Of a DNA stretch of 64,000 nt, positions 53,001-61,809 are shown piece by piece. How positions within the stretch are numbered: position 1 is the first letter of the stretch; the number at the start of each line of letters is the position of its first letter. The stretch spans positions 1 through 64,000 of the forward strand of contig JAEUUJ010000088.1 in NCBI GenBank assembly GCA_016786495.1, given 5' to 3'. The position numbers and the translations under genes are program-made. The notes below the pieces were generated by a model. The model ran no database searches and had not been told where the DNA came from. It was given only the letters and a program-made list of their open reading frames with translations. This DNA is from Cyclobacteriaceae bacterium (GTDB lineage Bacteria > Bacteroidota > Bacteroidia > Cytophagales > Cyclobacteriaceae).

Positions 53001-53233
53001 GTATTCAGAACGTTACGCTCGGCTACACCTTACCCAGCGACCTGATCAGCAAGATTAAAGTGACTTCGTTCCGCGTGTTCGTATCGGCTCAAAACCTGAA
53101 GACGTTCACCAAATATTCCGGATACGATCCTGAACTCGGTGCAATCAACAACCGGGCTACGTTTATGAACATTGACAACGGCCGGTATCCGGTTCCGAAA
53201 ACACTTACCATTGGCGCAAATATTCAGTTTTAA
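50078..53233 (+). CDS. SusC/RagA-type TonB-dependent outer-membrane transporter
   Basis: Protein of 1051 residues. Signal peptide ends at AQAQQ. It then has a carboxypeptidase-regulatory-like domain (ISGVVKDAKSEPMAGVSVAV, about 30-110), a TonB box/plug (VVIGYGSVRKTDLTSSI, then RVRGITSVNGNEPLYVIDGVPF) and a 22-strand barrel ending TIGANIQF. With SusD it forms the gated importer for mannan oligosaccharides, powered by TonB. It is the first large gene of the locus. Confidence 0.97.
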   Translation: MKRALLLTTIKLAGLFMFLLFSAALAQAQQATISGVVKDAKSEPMAGVSVAVKGTSNGTTTDGNGNFTLAASPDAKLVFSFIGYKSTEVAVGNQTTFAITLEEDVAALSELVVIGYGSVRKTDLTSSIASVNQKDLKTLPVAGIDQAMQGRLAGVTVTNNGGQPGGGVSVRVRGITSVNGNEPLYVIDGVPFQNPNTSLEMNFLGGGSGQTSQSILATLNPADIESIDVLKDASAQAIYGSRAANGVVLITTKRGKAGEGKITYDGFYGVKRIPKKLPVMNLRQFARYQNETVAEINAVTGGNQLPVPEFADPSLLGKGTDWQDAIYQTGVVSSHQLSFSGGQEKTNYYFSGGYYSEQGTLIETNFDRYSLRANINHEIKPWLNVGFSTNLTRSNQKIGLSDGFDAVTNTVLYNSPASPVKDVYGNYVGQTNVGTATFGNPNNPVALAHYRDVRSINSRAFGSLFAELEIIKGLTLRNEVNYDFNLASDKAFQPSIENDSTDQLIVGPAMLREQRTNSLYWALKNYLNYNVSFGKHNIFATLGHEAQSSQYDYINANRNKLANNLPSLNAGESEGQGIGAGAGVWSMESYFARVNYSFDERYAVSASIRRDGSSAFGPNSRWGTFPGVSASWTVTKESFASDLPVLDYLKVRVGAGSVGNQEVGRANSYTSNINLIAIAPFGPGSMPDNVANPDLSWESVITYNGGIDATIFKKIDLTVDIYKKVTTDMLLPTQLGTFSGLGTNFDDIKTPIANDGQITNTGIDISITGAHSITSDLQWKSTLVFSHYKNNLDYLNTKEAAIRGDFDEYGARVLVALSRQGYPVGAFYGYVTDGLFKSMEELNNGTDWGLDVKPDGQWLGDVRYKDLNKDGVIDEKDVKTIGNPNPKFTLGWTNNFSYKGFDLSVFLYASYGGDIFNYSRLQTEGMRSQYNNQLKTVEDRYTPENTNTNMPRYNQWHDNNIRISDRFIEDGSYLRIQNVTLGYTLPSDLISKIKVTSFRVFVSAQNLKTFTKYSGYDPELGAINNRATFMNIDNGRYPVPKTLTIGANIQF

Positions 53234-53247
53234 TCTAAACGTTTAGA
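53234..53247. repeat. 14-bp palindrome between susC and susD
   Basis: TCTAAACGTTTAGA is a perfect palindrome filling most of the 18-nt gap between susC and susD. It has no loop, so an RNA hairpin is unlikely; it may be chance or a protein site. Confidence 0.3.
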
Positions 53248-53251
53248 AACA

Positions 53252-54856
53252 ATGAAAAAATTAATATTCACAGGTATAATCACAGCGGCACTCTCGATCA
53301 CGGCCTGCGATGATTCGTTCCTCGATGCCCCGTCAACTACGCAGCCTACTTCCGATAACTATTACAACACGGCCGAAGAAGTTTACGGAGGTACAGGCAT
53401 GCTTTATAATAACGTTTGGAATGACTGGTCTGATAAGGCGTTTACCTCGGTGGGTGATGTGCTGGGCGGAACGGTTTCCGGTGTTGCGGGCAACTCGCAA
53501 TACAACTCGTTCTACAACTTCAATATTCAGAGTACCGACGGATTGATCAACAGTACATGGAATGCGTGTTATGATGCGGCAGGCCGCGCTTCGGTATTGA
53601 TCCAGACGTTTGAAGCGAAGAAGAAACAAATTGGCGACAAGAACTTCCTGACAATCGGCATCGCAGAAGCACGGTTCATCCGGGCGTTTGCATACTTCTA
53701 CATTGCGCGTGCGTTTGGCGATGTGCCGATTGTACCCAATCCGCTCGAACTCACCAAACCGGGAAAGAACCTTGTTCCGCGGTATTTCCAGGCTGATGTA
53801 CTCCGCTTTGCAATCGAAGATCTTGAATTTGCCGAAGCGAACCTTCCCACCGTGCCTTACCAGACCGGCCGCGTATCAGCCATTTCTGCAAAGGGTATGC
53901 AGGCAAAAGTTTATCTCTACATGAAAGATTATGCGAATGCACGCGCTAAAGCACAGGAAGTAATCGACTACGCCAATGCTAACCCGGGATTGGTTGGGTT
54001 GCATGACGACTACCAGGAACTGTTTACATCATCGTCTGCCGCAAAATCAAGTAAAGAATCTTTATTTGCTTTGCAATGGATTACTGATGCAAGTTGGAAC
54101 GGTGCGAATCGCTTCATGACGTATGCAGGCCCTGCACCGCTGTTACGTCCGAAGCCAACGGAAGCAACCTCTGCGTACTCATCAGTAGTTCCGTCCATCG
54201 ACATGCTCGATCCCGCTACCGGTTACTATGCAGGTGACGACCGAAAAGGCTGGTCAGTGATGGAACATGGTTTCCACCGCGATGACTGGGTTAATGAGAA
54301 TTTTCCGAATGGGTTTACCTACGACACCACCGGAGCGACTGACAATTTTAAAATCAGAACCGGAACCCGGTCAAACATACAGAAGTACATCGTTGGCCCT
54401 AATCGAGAAGGTGAACCTGTTAACCAGAATGCCCACAGCAGCATGCCAACGTTCATTCTGCGCTATGCCGATGTATTGTTAATCTATGCTGAAGCGGCTA
54501 TGAACGGCACTGAATCAACCAGCGATGCATCAGCCCTTACTGCATTCAATGCGGTTCACACCCGGGGCGGGCTTGCACCGATGGTCGGTACGATCACCAT
54601 CGATCAGTTGTTGCGCGAACGTAAAGTAGAGTTTGCGTTTGAAGGCGACTATTGGTTTGATATCCAGCGCCAGGGACTTACTAAGGCTTCTGCGATGGTT
54701 GCACAGCAGGAGCGGGGTACGTATGACGATGGCGGGCACCTGAACAGTTTCAAGGCAACGATTCCGGCCAGTTTCAATTCATTGTTCCTGCCGATTCCAC
54801 AAGTTGAAACGGTGTCGAACCCCTTGTTGCTGGAACCTCCTGTATCTTTTTATTAA
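53252..54856 (+). CDS. SusD/RagB-type surface glycan-binding lipoprotein
   Basis: Protein of 534 residues with lipobox ITAC (Cys19). It shows the SusD N-terminal region (TTQPTSDNYYNTAEEVYGG), TPR helices (EARFIRAFAYFYIARAFGDVPI) and the C-terminal RagB segment (LLRERKVEFAFEGDYWFDIQR). It caps the SusC barrel and binds mannan oligosaccharides. It starts 18 nt after susC. Confidence 0.96.
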   Translation: MKKLIFTGIITAALSITACDDSFLDAPSTTQPTSDNYYNTAEEVYGGTGMLYNNVWNDWSDKAFTSVGDVLGGTVSGVAGNSQYNSFYNFNIQSTDGLINSTWNACYDAAGRASVLIQTFEAKKKQIGDKNFLTIGIAEARFIRAFAYFYIARAFGDVPIVPNPLELTKPGKNLVPRYFQADVLRFAIEDLEFAEANLPTVPYQTGRVSAISAKGMQAKVYLYMKDYANARAKAQEVIDYANANPGLVGLHDDYQELFTSSSAAKSSKESLFALQWITDASWNGANRFMTYAGPAPLLRPKPTEATSAYSSVVPSIDMLDPATGYYAGDDRKGWSVMEHGFHRDDWVNENFPNGFTYDTTGATDNFKIRTGTRSNIQKYIVGPNREGEPVNQNAHSSMPTFILRYADVLLIYAEAAMNGTESTSDASALTAFNAVHTRGGLAPMVGTITIDQLLRERKVEFAFEGDYWFDIQRQGLTKASAMVAQQERGTYDDGGHLNSFKATIPASFNSLFLPIPQVETVSNPLLLEPPVSFY

Positions 54857-54886
54857 TGATTAAGAACTAACGTATTGAACGTAACC

Positions 54887-55930
54887 ATGAATACGATGAA
54901 AACGATTAAGACAAAATTTATTGGATTGTGCTTCCTCCTCGCACTGACCAGTTGGTCGTGCAGCGAAGATGAATCGATGAGTCCTTCCGTGAAGGAGGTT
55001 TCACCGACTCAGGGTGCATCGAACGAATTACTGACGATTACCGGTACCGATCTCTCGAACATTCAAACCATCCATTTCGAGAAGGGCAATGTAAAAGCTG
55101 ATTTCAACCCTAATTTTAATACAGACAAGGCGATTCTGTTCCGCGTTCCCGCGGACGCGATTCCCGGAAATCAGAACATCATTCTGACAAACATGGACGG
55201 CTCAGAGACAACGGTACCGTTTAATGTTCTTGGATTTGCGAATATCACGTCGGTATCGAACTACAACTTCAGTGCAGATGAAGACCTGGTGTTAACGGGT
55301 AAGAACCTGGATGATGTTACCAGTGTTGTGTTCACCGGAACCACTACCGAACTGACTATCGTTGCCAAAACAGCAACCTCATTAACGGTAACATTCCCGG
55401 CTACCACACTCACCGAATCTACACTTGACATCACCAATGCGGCCGGGGTATCGCACCCGACACAGGTTTTCGTGTCTCGCGACAATGCATTCAAGATCTT
55501 TACGGATGATTACGCGCCCGGTTATCAGGATGCGTCCTGGGGCAGCGGTGGCACGATTAGCACAGCTGAATTCAAATCCGGAACGGCATCGGTGTATAAA
55601 GATTATGCAGCCGGCAACTGGCATCAATTGGGATTCGGCTGGACCAATACTTCAAACGATAACTACAAGTACTTGTCGTTCTGGGTTAAAGGTGGTTCCG
55701 CGAACTACGACTTGTACATCACCACGTCCGCCAGCAAGAGTGGATTTGCAAGCTTTGATTCGAACACACGCATCACGGTTCCTGCCAACGAATGGACTTA
55801 CTTCAAAATACCGGTTTCTACACTCGACCTCTGGAGCACTGCAGCGCAGTGGAACCAGATCGGCTGGAGGATTCAGGGACCTGCCCAGGACGAACGTTTT
55901 TACCTGGACGATGTCATGTTAGTTAAATAG
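54887..55930 (+). CDS. Surface glycan-binding lipoprotein with IPT/TIG domains
   Basis: 347 residues from the ATG at 54887; a TTG at 54875 is also in frame. Lipobox SWSC (Cys25), then acidic residues (SEDES) that favour surface export. Two IPT/TIG-like domains (SVKEVSPTQGASNELLTITGTDL; DEDLVLTGKNLDDVTSVVF) lead to a C-terminal carbohydrate-binding-like domain (YLSFWVKGGSANYDLYITT to EWTYFKIPVSTL). It occupies the SusE/SGBP slot and should hold mannan at the surface. Confidence 0.88.
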   Translation: MNTMKTIKTKFIGLCFLLALTSWSCSEDESMSPSVKEVSPTQGASNELLTITGTDLSNIQTIHFEKGNVKADFNPNFNTDKAILFRVPADAIPGNQNIILTNMDGSETTVPFNVLGFANITSVSNYNFSADEDLVLTGKNLDDVTSVVFTGTTTELTIVAKTATSLTVTFPATTLTESTLDITNAAGVSHPTQVFVSRDNAFKIFTDDYAPGYQDASWGSGGTISTAEFKSGTASVYKDYAAGNWHQLGFGWTNTSNDNYKYLSFWVKGGSANYDLYITTSASKSGFASFDSNTRITVPANEWTYFKIPVSTLDLWSTAAQWNQIGWRIQGPAQDERFYLDDVMLVK

Positions 55931-55951
55931 ATAGGTTAGGATTGTAGTTGT

Positions 55952-55983
55952 ATACGGCAGCAGCTTTTCGGCTGCTGCTGTAT
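55952..55983 (+). terminator. Strong hairpin between the binding-protein gene and the GH5-like gene
   Basis: Bases 55952-55964 pair with 55971-55983 (13 pairs, one G-U; core GCAGCAGC/GCTGCTGC, loop TTTTCG), followed by TTCTT. It starts 21 nt after the stop and may attenuate transcription or protect RNA ends between the binding genes and the enzyme genes. Confidence 0.55.
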
Positions 55984-56007
55984 TTCTTGTGCGTGAAGAC
56001 CGTAACG

Positions 56008-58710
56008 ATGAAGTCAGGACTATTAGTGACATATTTTTTGTGTATTGCAAATCTGCTTTTTGCGCAAGTACTCGCTGACTTCGAAACGCCAGCATCTACA
56101 CCGGCCTTAACGCCTTCAGGCGTGTCGGTTGTCAGTAATCCGGATGCAACCGGAAATGCAAGTCAGAACGTGGCGTATTTTCAAAAACCTTCCGGCAATT
56201 GGAGAGCTCTTTACCTCGACTTCTCTACGGAAAAAAACACGGGTAATAACGATAAGCTTTCACTCAAGATACGAAGCAGTACACAAGGGCGTGTGTACGT
56301 AAAGGTTGTTAATAACGGAGTAACCATTCTCGAGAACTGGGCCCCGGATTACAACTCCCGGCCGTTGCCAAACACCTGGACGGAGTGCTTACTGGATATT
56401 GCATCAATAAAAAATCAGCCCTTCGACCGGATTGAAATTAATGCTTCCGTAGATAATGAAGCTACGGCAACCGTATACCTGGATGATGTTAAGCTTATTA
56501 ACTCGCAATCGCTGAATGGCGAACCGATTGCAGCGTTCACGCTTTCAGCATATCAAATTACACAAGGACAGAGTATCCAGTTCGATGCCTCGGATTCGTA
56601 TGATCCGGATGGAACGATTGTGTCATATACATGGACTTTTGGAAATGCCGGCTCCGAAACGGGTGTTCAGGCCGAGCATCCATTTCCATCGGAAGGAATA
56701 TACTTTGGTCGTTTAATCATTGAAGATAATGATGGTAAAAAGGCGGTGGGCAAATTCACAATTAACGTGCTGCCCGCTACCGAAAAGCTTGGTTCGCTTC
56801 AATTTGTGACGCCACAACTAAAGGTTTATGAAAAGGCTGAAGCTGCCTTCCTGATAAACGAGTCGTACAGTAACGTGTACGATCCGGATGTTGTGAAAGT
56901 GGATGCAGAAATAACCGATCCCGATGGCATTGAGCGTGTAGTTCCCTGTTTCTTTTACCAGGATGCATCGTATACGCCCGACCAGTGGACTAAAAACAAC
57001 AACACCGGTTACTGGATGCTCCGGTTCAGTCCTGCGAAAGCAGGGCAGCATCACATTCGGTTAACCGTTACCGACCAGGAAGGAACAACCGCATCGGTGC
57101 TCTACTTCTTTTCTGTCGCGGCATCCGATGCACTGGGTTTTATCAAACCCGATCCTGCTAACAAACAGTATTTTCGGCATGAAACCGGAGAGCCGTTTTA
57201 TCCGCTGGGAATAAATGTTGCCTGGGGAACCACATCGGCATACACATCCATTCTGAACAACCTGGGTGCAGGAGGTGCAAACCTTGTTCGCTACTGGCAG
57301 GTTCCATTCGATCGCCAGGGACTTGAATGGAGGAACAACAGCGGATTCTACAAAGGACTTGGTGTTTACAGTCAGGAGGCCGCGGCTGAACAGGATTCAA
57401 TTTTTAGTTTGTGCGAGGCTAATAATTTATTTCTGCAACTGACCATCTTTCAGCATGGGATGTTTTCGGAAAATGTAAACTCCAACTGGAACGATAATCC
57501 ATACAAAAGCACCAACGGAGGACCGTTAACGGCGGCCGAACAGTTTTTTTACAACACTCAGGCTAAGGCACAAACAAAGAAACTGCTTCGATACATCGTG
57601 GCACGGTGGGGATACTCCACGCGTCTTTTTGCGTGGGAACTTTTCAACGAAGTGAATTTCACCGGTGTGCACCCGAATCAATCCGCGTTGTGGTATCCGG
57701 GTGTTAAGACCTGGCATGATGAGATGGGTCAGTACATTAAAAGCCTGGATGTATTTGATCATCCGGTAACGACCAGCACCGATGACGCGCAATTGCCTGA
57801 CTTTGACCTGCTGACCGGGTTAGATAACGTTCAATACCATCTTTACAATACATCGCTGCTGAGCGTTCAGCAGGAAAAAGACCAGACGCTGTTAAATGCC
57901 ATGACCCGTGTTGGCCTGATCAACGGTGAGTATGGGCTGGACGTGACCACGGCTGATGTTCCGTTTGATGCGCAACGCGTTTCCATCTGGACTGGCATTA
58001 TGACGCAAGTGCCGCACCTGATGTGGAAGTGGGATAACTATACGAACGCAGACTGGTCTGACCTGTTCCAACATCCGGCTGCCTTTGTAGCGACCGAAGA
58101 CTTTGTGTCGGAAGGTAATCCTTCCAATCTTGATATGACTGCAGCGTATGCCATTGAAGTGCTTGAAGCGGTTGGTTTTAAAGCAGGCGATAACCTGTAT
58201 GGTATTGTTTACGATAAAATTCACCGAAGCAACTTGAGCGGAGCTACCGTAGATTTATCCGCAGCGCCTGCCGGAAACTATACCGTTACGTTTACAGACA
58301 TCTCCACCGGCTCCATAACAGAAACGACAGTGGATATCTATCATGAGCTGGAATTACCCGTTTTCTCAAAGGGCGTAGCTTTTAAAGCGACTCTTAATTT
58401 TGAACTGGTGCTGTCGGCCGATGCCGATAAGCAAACCAGTGTTTTTAAACCGTATCCGAATCCCGCTTCCGATTTTGTTTATCTCGACATTCATGCAGCT
58501 TCCGCACAGGTTGAACTGATATCTGCTACGGGTGCAAGACATGTTTTGCCCGACATTCAAAACATAGTGCAGGATAAAAAGGGTTTCAAGATCGATTTAA
58601 CGAACATGGGTCTGACGCCCGGCATGTATTTCATCCATGTAAAAACACCGGGACGTGTGTACCGGGGGAAACTGATGTATTCGCAAGGCTTAACGAACGA
58701 AGAACGATGA
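56008..58710 (+). CDS. Secreted GH5-like endo-beta-mannanase with CBM, PKD and T9SS domains
   Basis: About 900 residues from the ATG at 56008, giving a clean signal (MKSGLLVTYFLCIANLLFAQ); an earlier TTG (55948) would place the hairpin inside the gene. Residues 22-165 are a carbohydrate-binding-like module, 172-256 a PKD domain (PIAAFTLSAYQITQGQSI), 265-370 a DUF5060-like domain and 375-700 the catalytic domain. The GH5 acid/base is Glu548 (WELFNEVN) and the nucleophile Glu641 (INGEYGLD). The end (FKPYPNPASDFVYLDI to GKLMYSQ) is a T9SS sorting domain. It should cut mannan on the cell surface. It overlaps the GH26 gene as ATGA. Mannan specificity comes from context. Confidence 0.88.
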   Translation: MKSGLLVTYFLCIANLLFAQVLADFETPASTPALTPSGVSVVSNPDATGNASQNVAYFQKPSGNWRALYLDFSTEKNTGNNDKLSLKIRSSTQGRVYVKVVNNGVTILENWAPDYNSRPLPNTWTECLLDIASIKNQPFDRIEINASVDNEATATVYLDDVKLINSQSLNGEPIAAFTLSAYQITQGQSIQFDASDSYDPDGTIVSYTWTFGNAGSETGVQAEHPFPSEGIYFGRLIIEDNDGKKAVGKFTINVLPATEKLGSLQFVTPQLKVYEKAEAAFLINESYSNVYDPDVVKVDAEITDPDGIERVVPCFFYQDASYTPDQWTKNNNTGYWMLRFSPAKAGQHHIRLTVTDQEGTTASVLYFFSVAASDALGFIKPDPANKQYFRHETGEPFYPLGINVAWGTTSAYTSILNNLGAGGANLVRYWQVPFDRQGLEWRNNSGFYKGLGVYSQEAAAEQDSIFSLCEANNLFLQLTIFQHGMFSENVNSNWNDNPYKSTNGGPLTAAEQFFYNTQAKAQTKKLLRYIVARWGYSTRLFAWELFNEVNFTGVHPNQSALWYPGVKTWHDEMGQYIKSLDVFDHPVTTSTDDAQLPDFDLLTGLDNVQYHLYNTSLLSVQQEKDQTLLNAMTRVGLINGEYGLDVTTADVPFDAQRVSIWTGIMTQVPHLMWKWDNYTNADWSDLFQHPAAFVATEDFVSEGNPSNLDMTAAYAIEVLEAVGFKAGDNLYGIVYDKIHRSNLSGATVDLSAAPAGNYTVTFTDISTGSITETTVDIYHELELPVFSKGVAFKATLNFELVLSADADKQTSVFKPYPNPASDFVYLDIHAASAQVELISATGARHVLPDIQNIVQDKKGFKIDLTNMGLTPGMYFIHVKTPGRVYRGKLMYSQGLTNEER

Positions 58711-59912
58711 CAACGGGCAGAACATATTGGAGTACGAACATCGCTGCGAAAAGCTATTTCCATTCGGTCGTAATCGGCGTTAGTCTGGCTGTATTGCTGG
58801 TGATCCTCAGTATGATCCAGCTAGCTGCGCAGGGCACCGTTGACAAAGACGCAACCCGAAAGACAAAAGCGTTACAGGATAATCTCAAAAGAATTTCAGC
58901 GCATGGAATCATGTTCGGCCACCAGGAAGATTTGGCGTACGGTGTGGGCTGGAATAACTCACCGGGCCGTTCCGATGTAAAGGAAGTATGTGGCGACTAT
59001 CCGGCCCTGCATGGCTGGGATATCGGAAAAGAAGATACTCCCAACAACATCGATTTTGTAGCGTTCGACAACATTCGTCAATGGATCATTGATGTTTACA
59101 AGCGCGGGGGCATTAACACATTGTCGTGGCATGTGGACAACACGACCACCGGCGGCAATGCGTGGGACACGGTCCGAACTGTGAAACACATTTTACCAGG
59201 CGGAAAAGACCATGAGAAATTCAAAGCACGGCTCGACCGGATTGCCGACTTCATGCTGTCGTGTAAGGTTGACGGGGAATTCGTTCCGCTGATCTTCCGA
59301 CCGTATCACGAACACAATGGCGGTTGGTTTTGGTGGGGGAAAGGAAATTGTACGGAAGCCGAGTACATCGCACTGTGGCGATTTACGGTCGATTACCTGA
59401 AGAATGCACGCAACCTGCACCATCTGTTGTATTCGTTTTCGCCCGACCGGAGCCGGCTTGATACAAATGACCTGAAAGGATCGTATCTGTATGGATATCC
59501 GGGCGATGAGTATGTTGATATGCTGGGTTACGACAACTACCTGGATGTTGGCATCAGTTGGAATACGAAAACGAAAGAAGCGCAATCGGCAGATTTTATT
59601 GCAGGATTGTCGATGCTGTCCAGTCTGGCAAAGGAAAAAGACAAAAGCGCAGCGTTGACCGAAACCGGGCTGGAAGGTGTCACTAATCCGAAGTGGTTTA
59701 CCGAAGTGATTCTGAATCCTATCAAAAGCAATCCATCCATCCGCCTTGCGTATCTGTGTCTGTGGCGGAACGCGAATACCAAACATCACTACGGACCTTA
59801 TCCCGGACATGCTTCTGCGGATGACTTTAACGTTTTCTACCGGGACGCATTAACCCTGTTTGAAAAGGATATCCGTAACATATACAAGAAAGGCAAACCA
59901 CTTATTAAATGA
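58707..59912 (+). CDS. GH26 beta-mannanase
   Basis: Protein of 401 residues. An N-terminal hydrophobic segment (VVIGVSLAVLLVILSMIQLAA) acts as a signal or anchor without a lipobox. The GH26 catalytic pair is intact: acid/base Glu202 in FRPYHEHNGGWFWWG and nucleophile Glu319 in ALTETGLEG. Early FGHQEDLAYGVGW is also typical. The enzyme cleaves beta-1,4-mannan, probably to mannobiose, in the periplasm or at a membrane. It overlaps its neighbours by 4 nt on both sides. Confidence 0.95.
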   Translation: MTTGRTYWSTNIAAKSYFHSVVIGVSLAVLLVILSMIQLAAQGTVDKDATRKTKALQDNLKRISAHGIMFGHQEDLAYGVGWNNSPGRSDVKEVCGDYPALHGWDIGKEDTPNNIDFVAFDNIRQWIIDVYKRGGINTLSWHVDNTTTGGNAWDTVRTVKHILPGGKDHEKFKARLDRIADFMLSCKVDGEFVPLIFRPYHEHNGGWFWWGKGNCTEAEYIALWRFTVDYLKNARNLHHLLYSFSPDRSRLDTNDLKGSYLYGYPGDEYVDMLGYDNYLDVGISWNTKTKEAQSADFIAGLSMLSSLAKEKDKSAALTETGLEGVTNPKWFTEVILNPIKSNPSIRLAYLCLWRNANTKHHYGPYPGHASADDFNVFYRDALTLFEKDIRNIYKKGKPLIK

Positions 59913-61789
59913 CCTTATCGCTCATCGACAGCTCGATCATTGCAGTGTACCTCGTAACGGTTATCGTTATTGGGTTCATCATGAAAAAGCGTGCCTCCCA
60001 AAACATCAAGACGTATTTTCTCGGAGGCAATACACTGCCCTGGTACATGCTCGGCCTCTCCAACGCATCGGGGATGTTTGATATTTCCGGAACCATGTGG
60101 ATGGTAACGTTGCTGTTTGTGTACGGAGTAAAGAGCGTGTGGATTCCATGGCTGTGGCCGGTGTTCAACCAAATCGTGTTAATGATTTACCTGTCGGCCT
60201 GGCTCAGGCGATCGAACGTGCTGACCGGTGCAGAATGGATTCGCACGCGGTTTGGCAATGGCCGGGGAGCAACGCTGTCGCACATCATTGTTGTGGCTTT
60301 TGCATTACTGAGCGCGCTCGGATTTTTGAGTTATGGCTTTATCGGCGTGGGAAAGTTCATTGAAGCATTCATTCCGTGGGAGAGTGCCGCGCCTTTGCTG
60401 TCCGGATTCCTGGAACCCCAGCATGCTGCAACTTTTTATGGTGTTGTGATGGTGGCGATTGTGACGTTATATGTGATCATGGGCGGAATGATGTCGATCG
60501 TATGGACCGATGTGTTTCAGTTTGTGATCATGACTGTTTGTTGTGTGGCCATCGGCATTATCGCAATGAATCACGTTGACCGCGATACGCTGATGGGGCT
60601 TGTACCTGCGGGCTGGAATGAACTTTCCTTCGGATGGAACATCGGGCTGGATTGGTCTGGAATACTCCCGGCCGTCAACGAAAAAATCGCGTCTGACGGT
60701 TTCTCATTGTTTACCGTGTTCTTCATGATGATGCTGTTCAAAGGCATCTTCGCCAGCATGGCGGGACCTGCACCGAATTATGACATGCAGAAGATTCTGG
60801 CTACCAAATCACCGGCCGAGGCGGCCAAGATGAGTGGCTTTGTGTCGTTGGTGCTTCTTTTTCCGCGATACCTAATGATTACCGGATTTACTGTGCTGGC
60901 CATCGTTTTTCTTCGCACGGAATTTCTGGCGGCAGGTGAGGGCTTCGACTTCGAAAAAGTATTGCCACTGGCGATCAATGAATTTATTCCTATCGGACTG
61001 AAAGGCCTGTTGATTGCCGGGCTGCTTGCTGCATTTAAGTCGACTTTTGCCTCTACCGTTAATGCAGCGCCTGCCTATCTCATCAATGATATTTACCTGA
61101 AGTATATCAATCCTAATGCTGACCGAAAACGCCTGATTAACTACAGTTACATCATTTCACTTGTGATGGTAGTGTTAAGTATTCTAATTGGTTTGTATGT
61201 GATGAGCATTAACACTGTGATTCAGTGGATCGTGTCTGCGCTTTACGGTGGATACATCGCTTCGAATGTGTTGAAGTGGCATTGGTGGCGCTTTAACGGC
61301 CACGGATATTTTTGGGGTATGGCGGCCGGCATTCTTGCTTCGATGGTGTTGCCGTTTGTTTTTCCGGGTGCGTTGCCATTGTATTATTTCCCGGTAACAT
61401 TCCTGATTTCGATCATCGGTTGCGTGGTGGGTACCTATGCAGCACCCCCTGCGGAAGAGCCGGTGTTAAAGCATTTCTACAAAACCATACGTCCATGGGG
61501 TTTTTGGAAGCCCGTTCATGAACAGGTCGTTGCGGAAGATCCTTCTTTTGTGGGTAACAAGAACTTCAAACGCGATGTGTTCAATGTAGCGGTTGGAATC
61601 GTGTGGCAGGTTTGCCTGACGGTCGTTCCCGTTTACATTATTATCCGCGAGGAACTGCCCTTATACACCAGCATCGGTATTCTGCTCGTCACAACGTACA
61701 TCCTGAAAAAGAACTGGTACGACAAACTGGAGAAAGACGACCAGACGTTTGCGCAGCCTGCACCGGCTGCTTTGTCAAAAGAATCATAG
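59909..61789 (+). CDS. Sodium:solute symporter (SSS) for mannan-derived sugar
   Basis: Protein of 626 residues with about 14 membrane spans. Features of SSS transporters: the first span after SLIDSSIIAVYLVTVIVIG, YFLGGNTLPWYMLGLSNASG (residues about 38-57), YVIMGGMMSIVWTDVFQF and GLLAAFKSTFASTVNAAPAYLIND. It lies between the mannanase and the phosphorylase and very likely imports mannobiose or mannosylglucose with Na+. The C-terminus is long and partly cytoplasmic. Substrate is inferred from context. Confidence 0.93.
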   Translation: MTLSLIDSSIIAVYLVTVIVIGFIMKKRASQNIKTYFLGGNTLPWYMLGLSNASGMFDISGTMWMVTLLFVYGVKSVWIPWLWPVFNQIVLMIYLSAWLRRSNVLTGAEWIRTRFGNGRGATLSHIIVVAFALLSALGFLSYGFIGVGKFIEAFIPWESAAPLLSGFLEPQHAATFYGVVMVAIVTLYVIMGGMMSIVWTDVFQFVIMTVCCVAIGIIAMNHVDRDTLMGLVPAGWNELSFGWNIGLDWSGILPAVNEKIASDGFSLFTVFFMMMLFKGIFASMAGPAPNYDMQKILATKSPAEAAKMSGFVSLVLLFPRYLMITGFTVLAIVFLRTEFLAAGEGFDFEKVLPLAINEFIPIGLKGLLIAGLLAAFKSTFASTVNAAPAYLINDIYLKYINPNADRKRLINYSYIISLVMVVLSILIGLYVMSINTVIQWIVSALYGGYIASNVLKWHWWRFNGHGYFWGMAAGILASMVLPFVFPGALPLYYFPVTFLISIIGCVVGTYAAPPAEEPVLKHFYKTIRPWGFWKPVHEQVVAEDPSFVGNKNFKRDVFNVAVGIVWQVCLTVVPVYIIIREELPLYTSIGILLVTTYILKKNWYDKLEKDDQTFAQPAPAALSKES

Positions 61790-61809
61790 TAACCTGAATA
61801 ATCTGAATT

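Noticed and set aside
55948..56007. TTG start for the GH5-like gene
   Set aside because: It would place a 13-bp hairpin in the coding region and bury the signal peptide; the ATG at 56008 is better.
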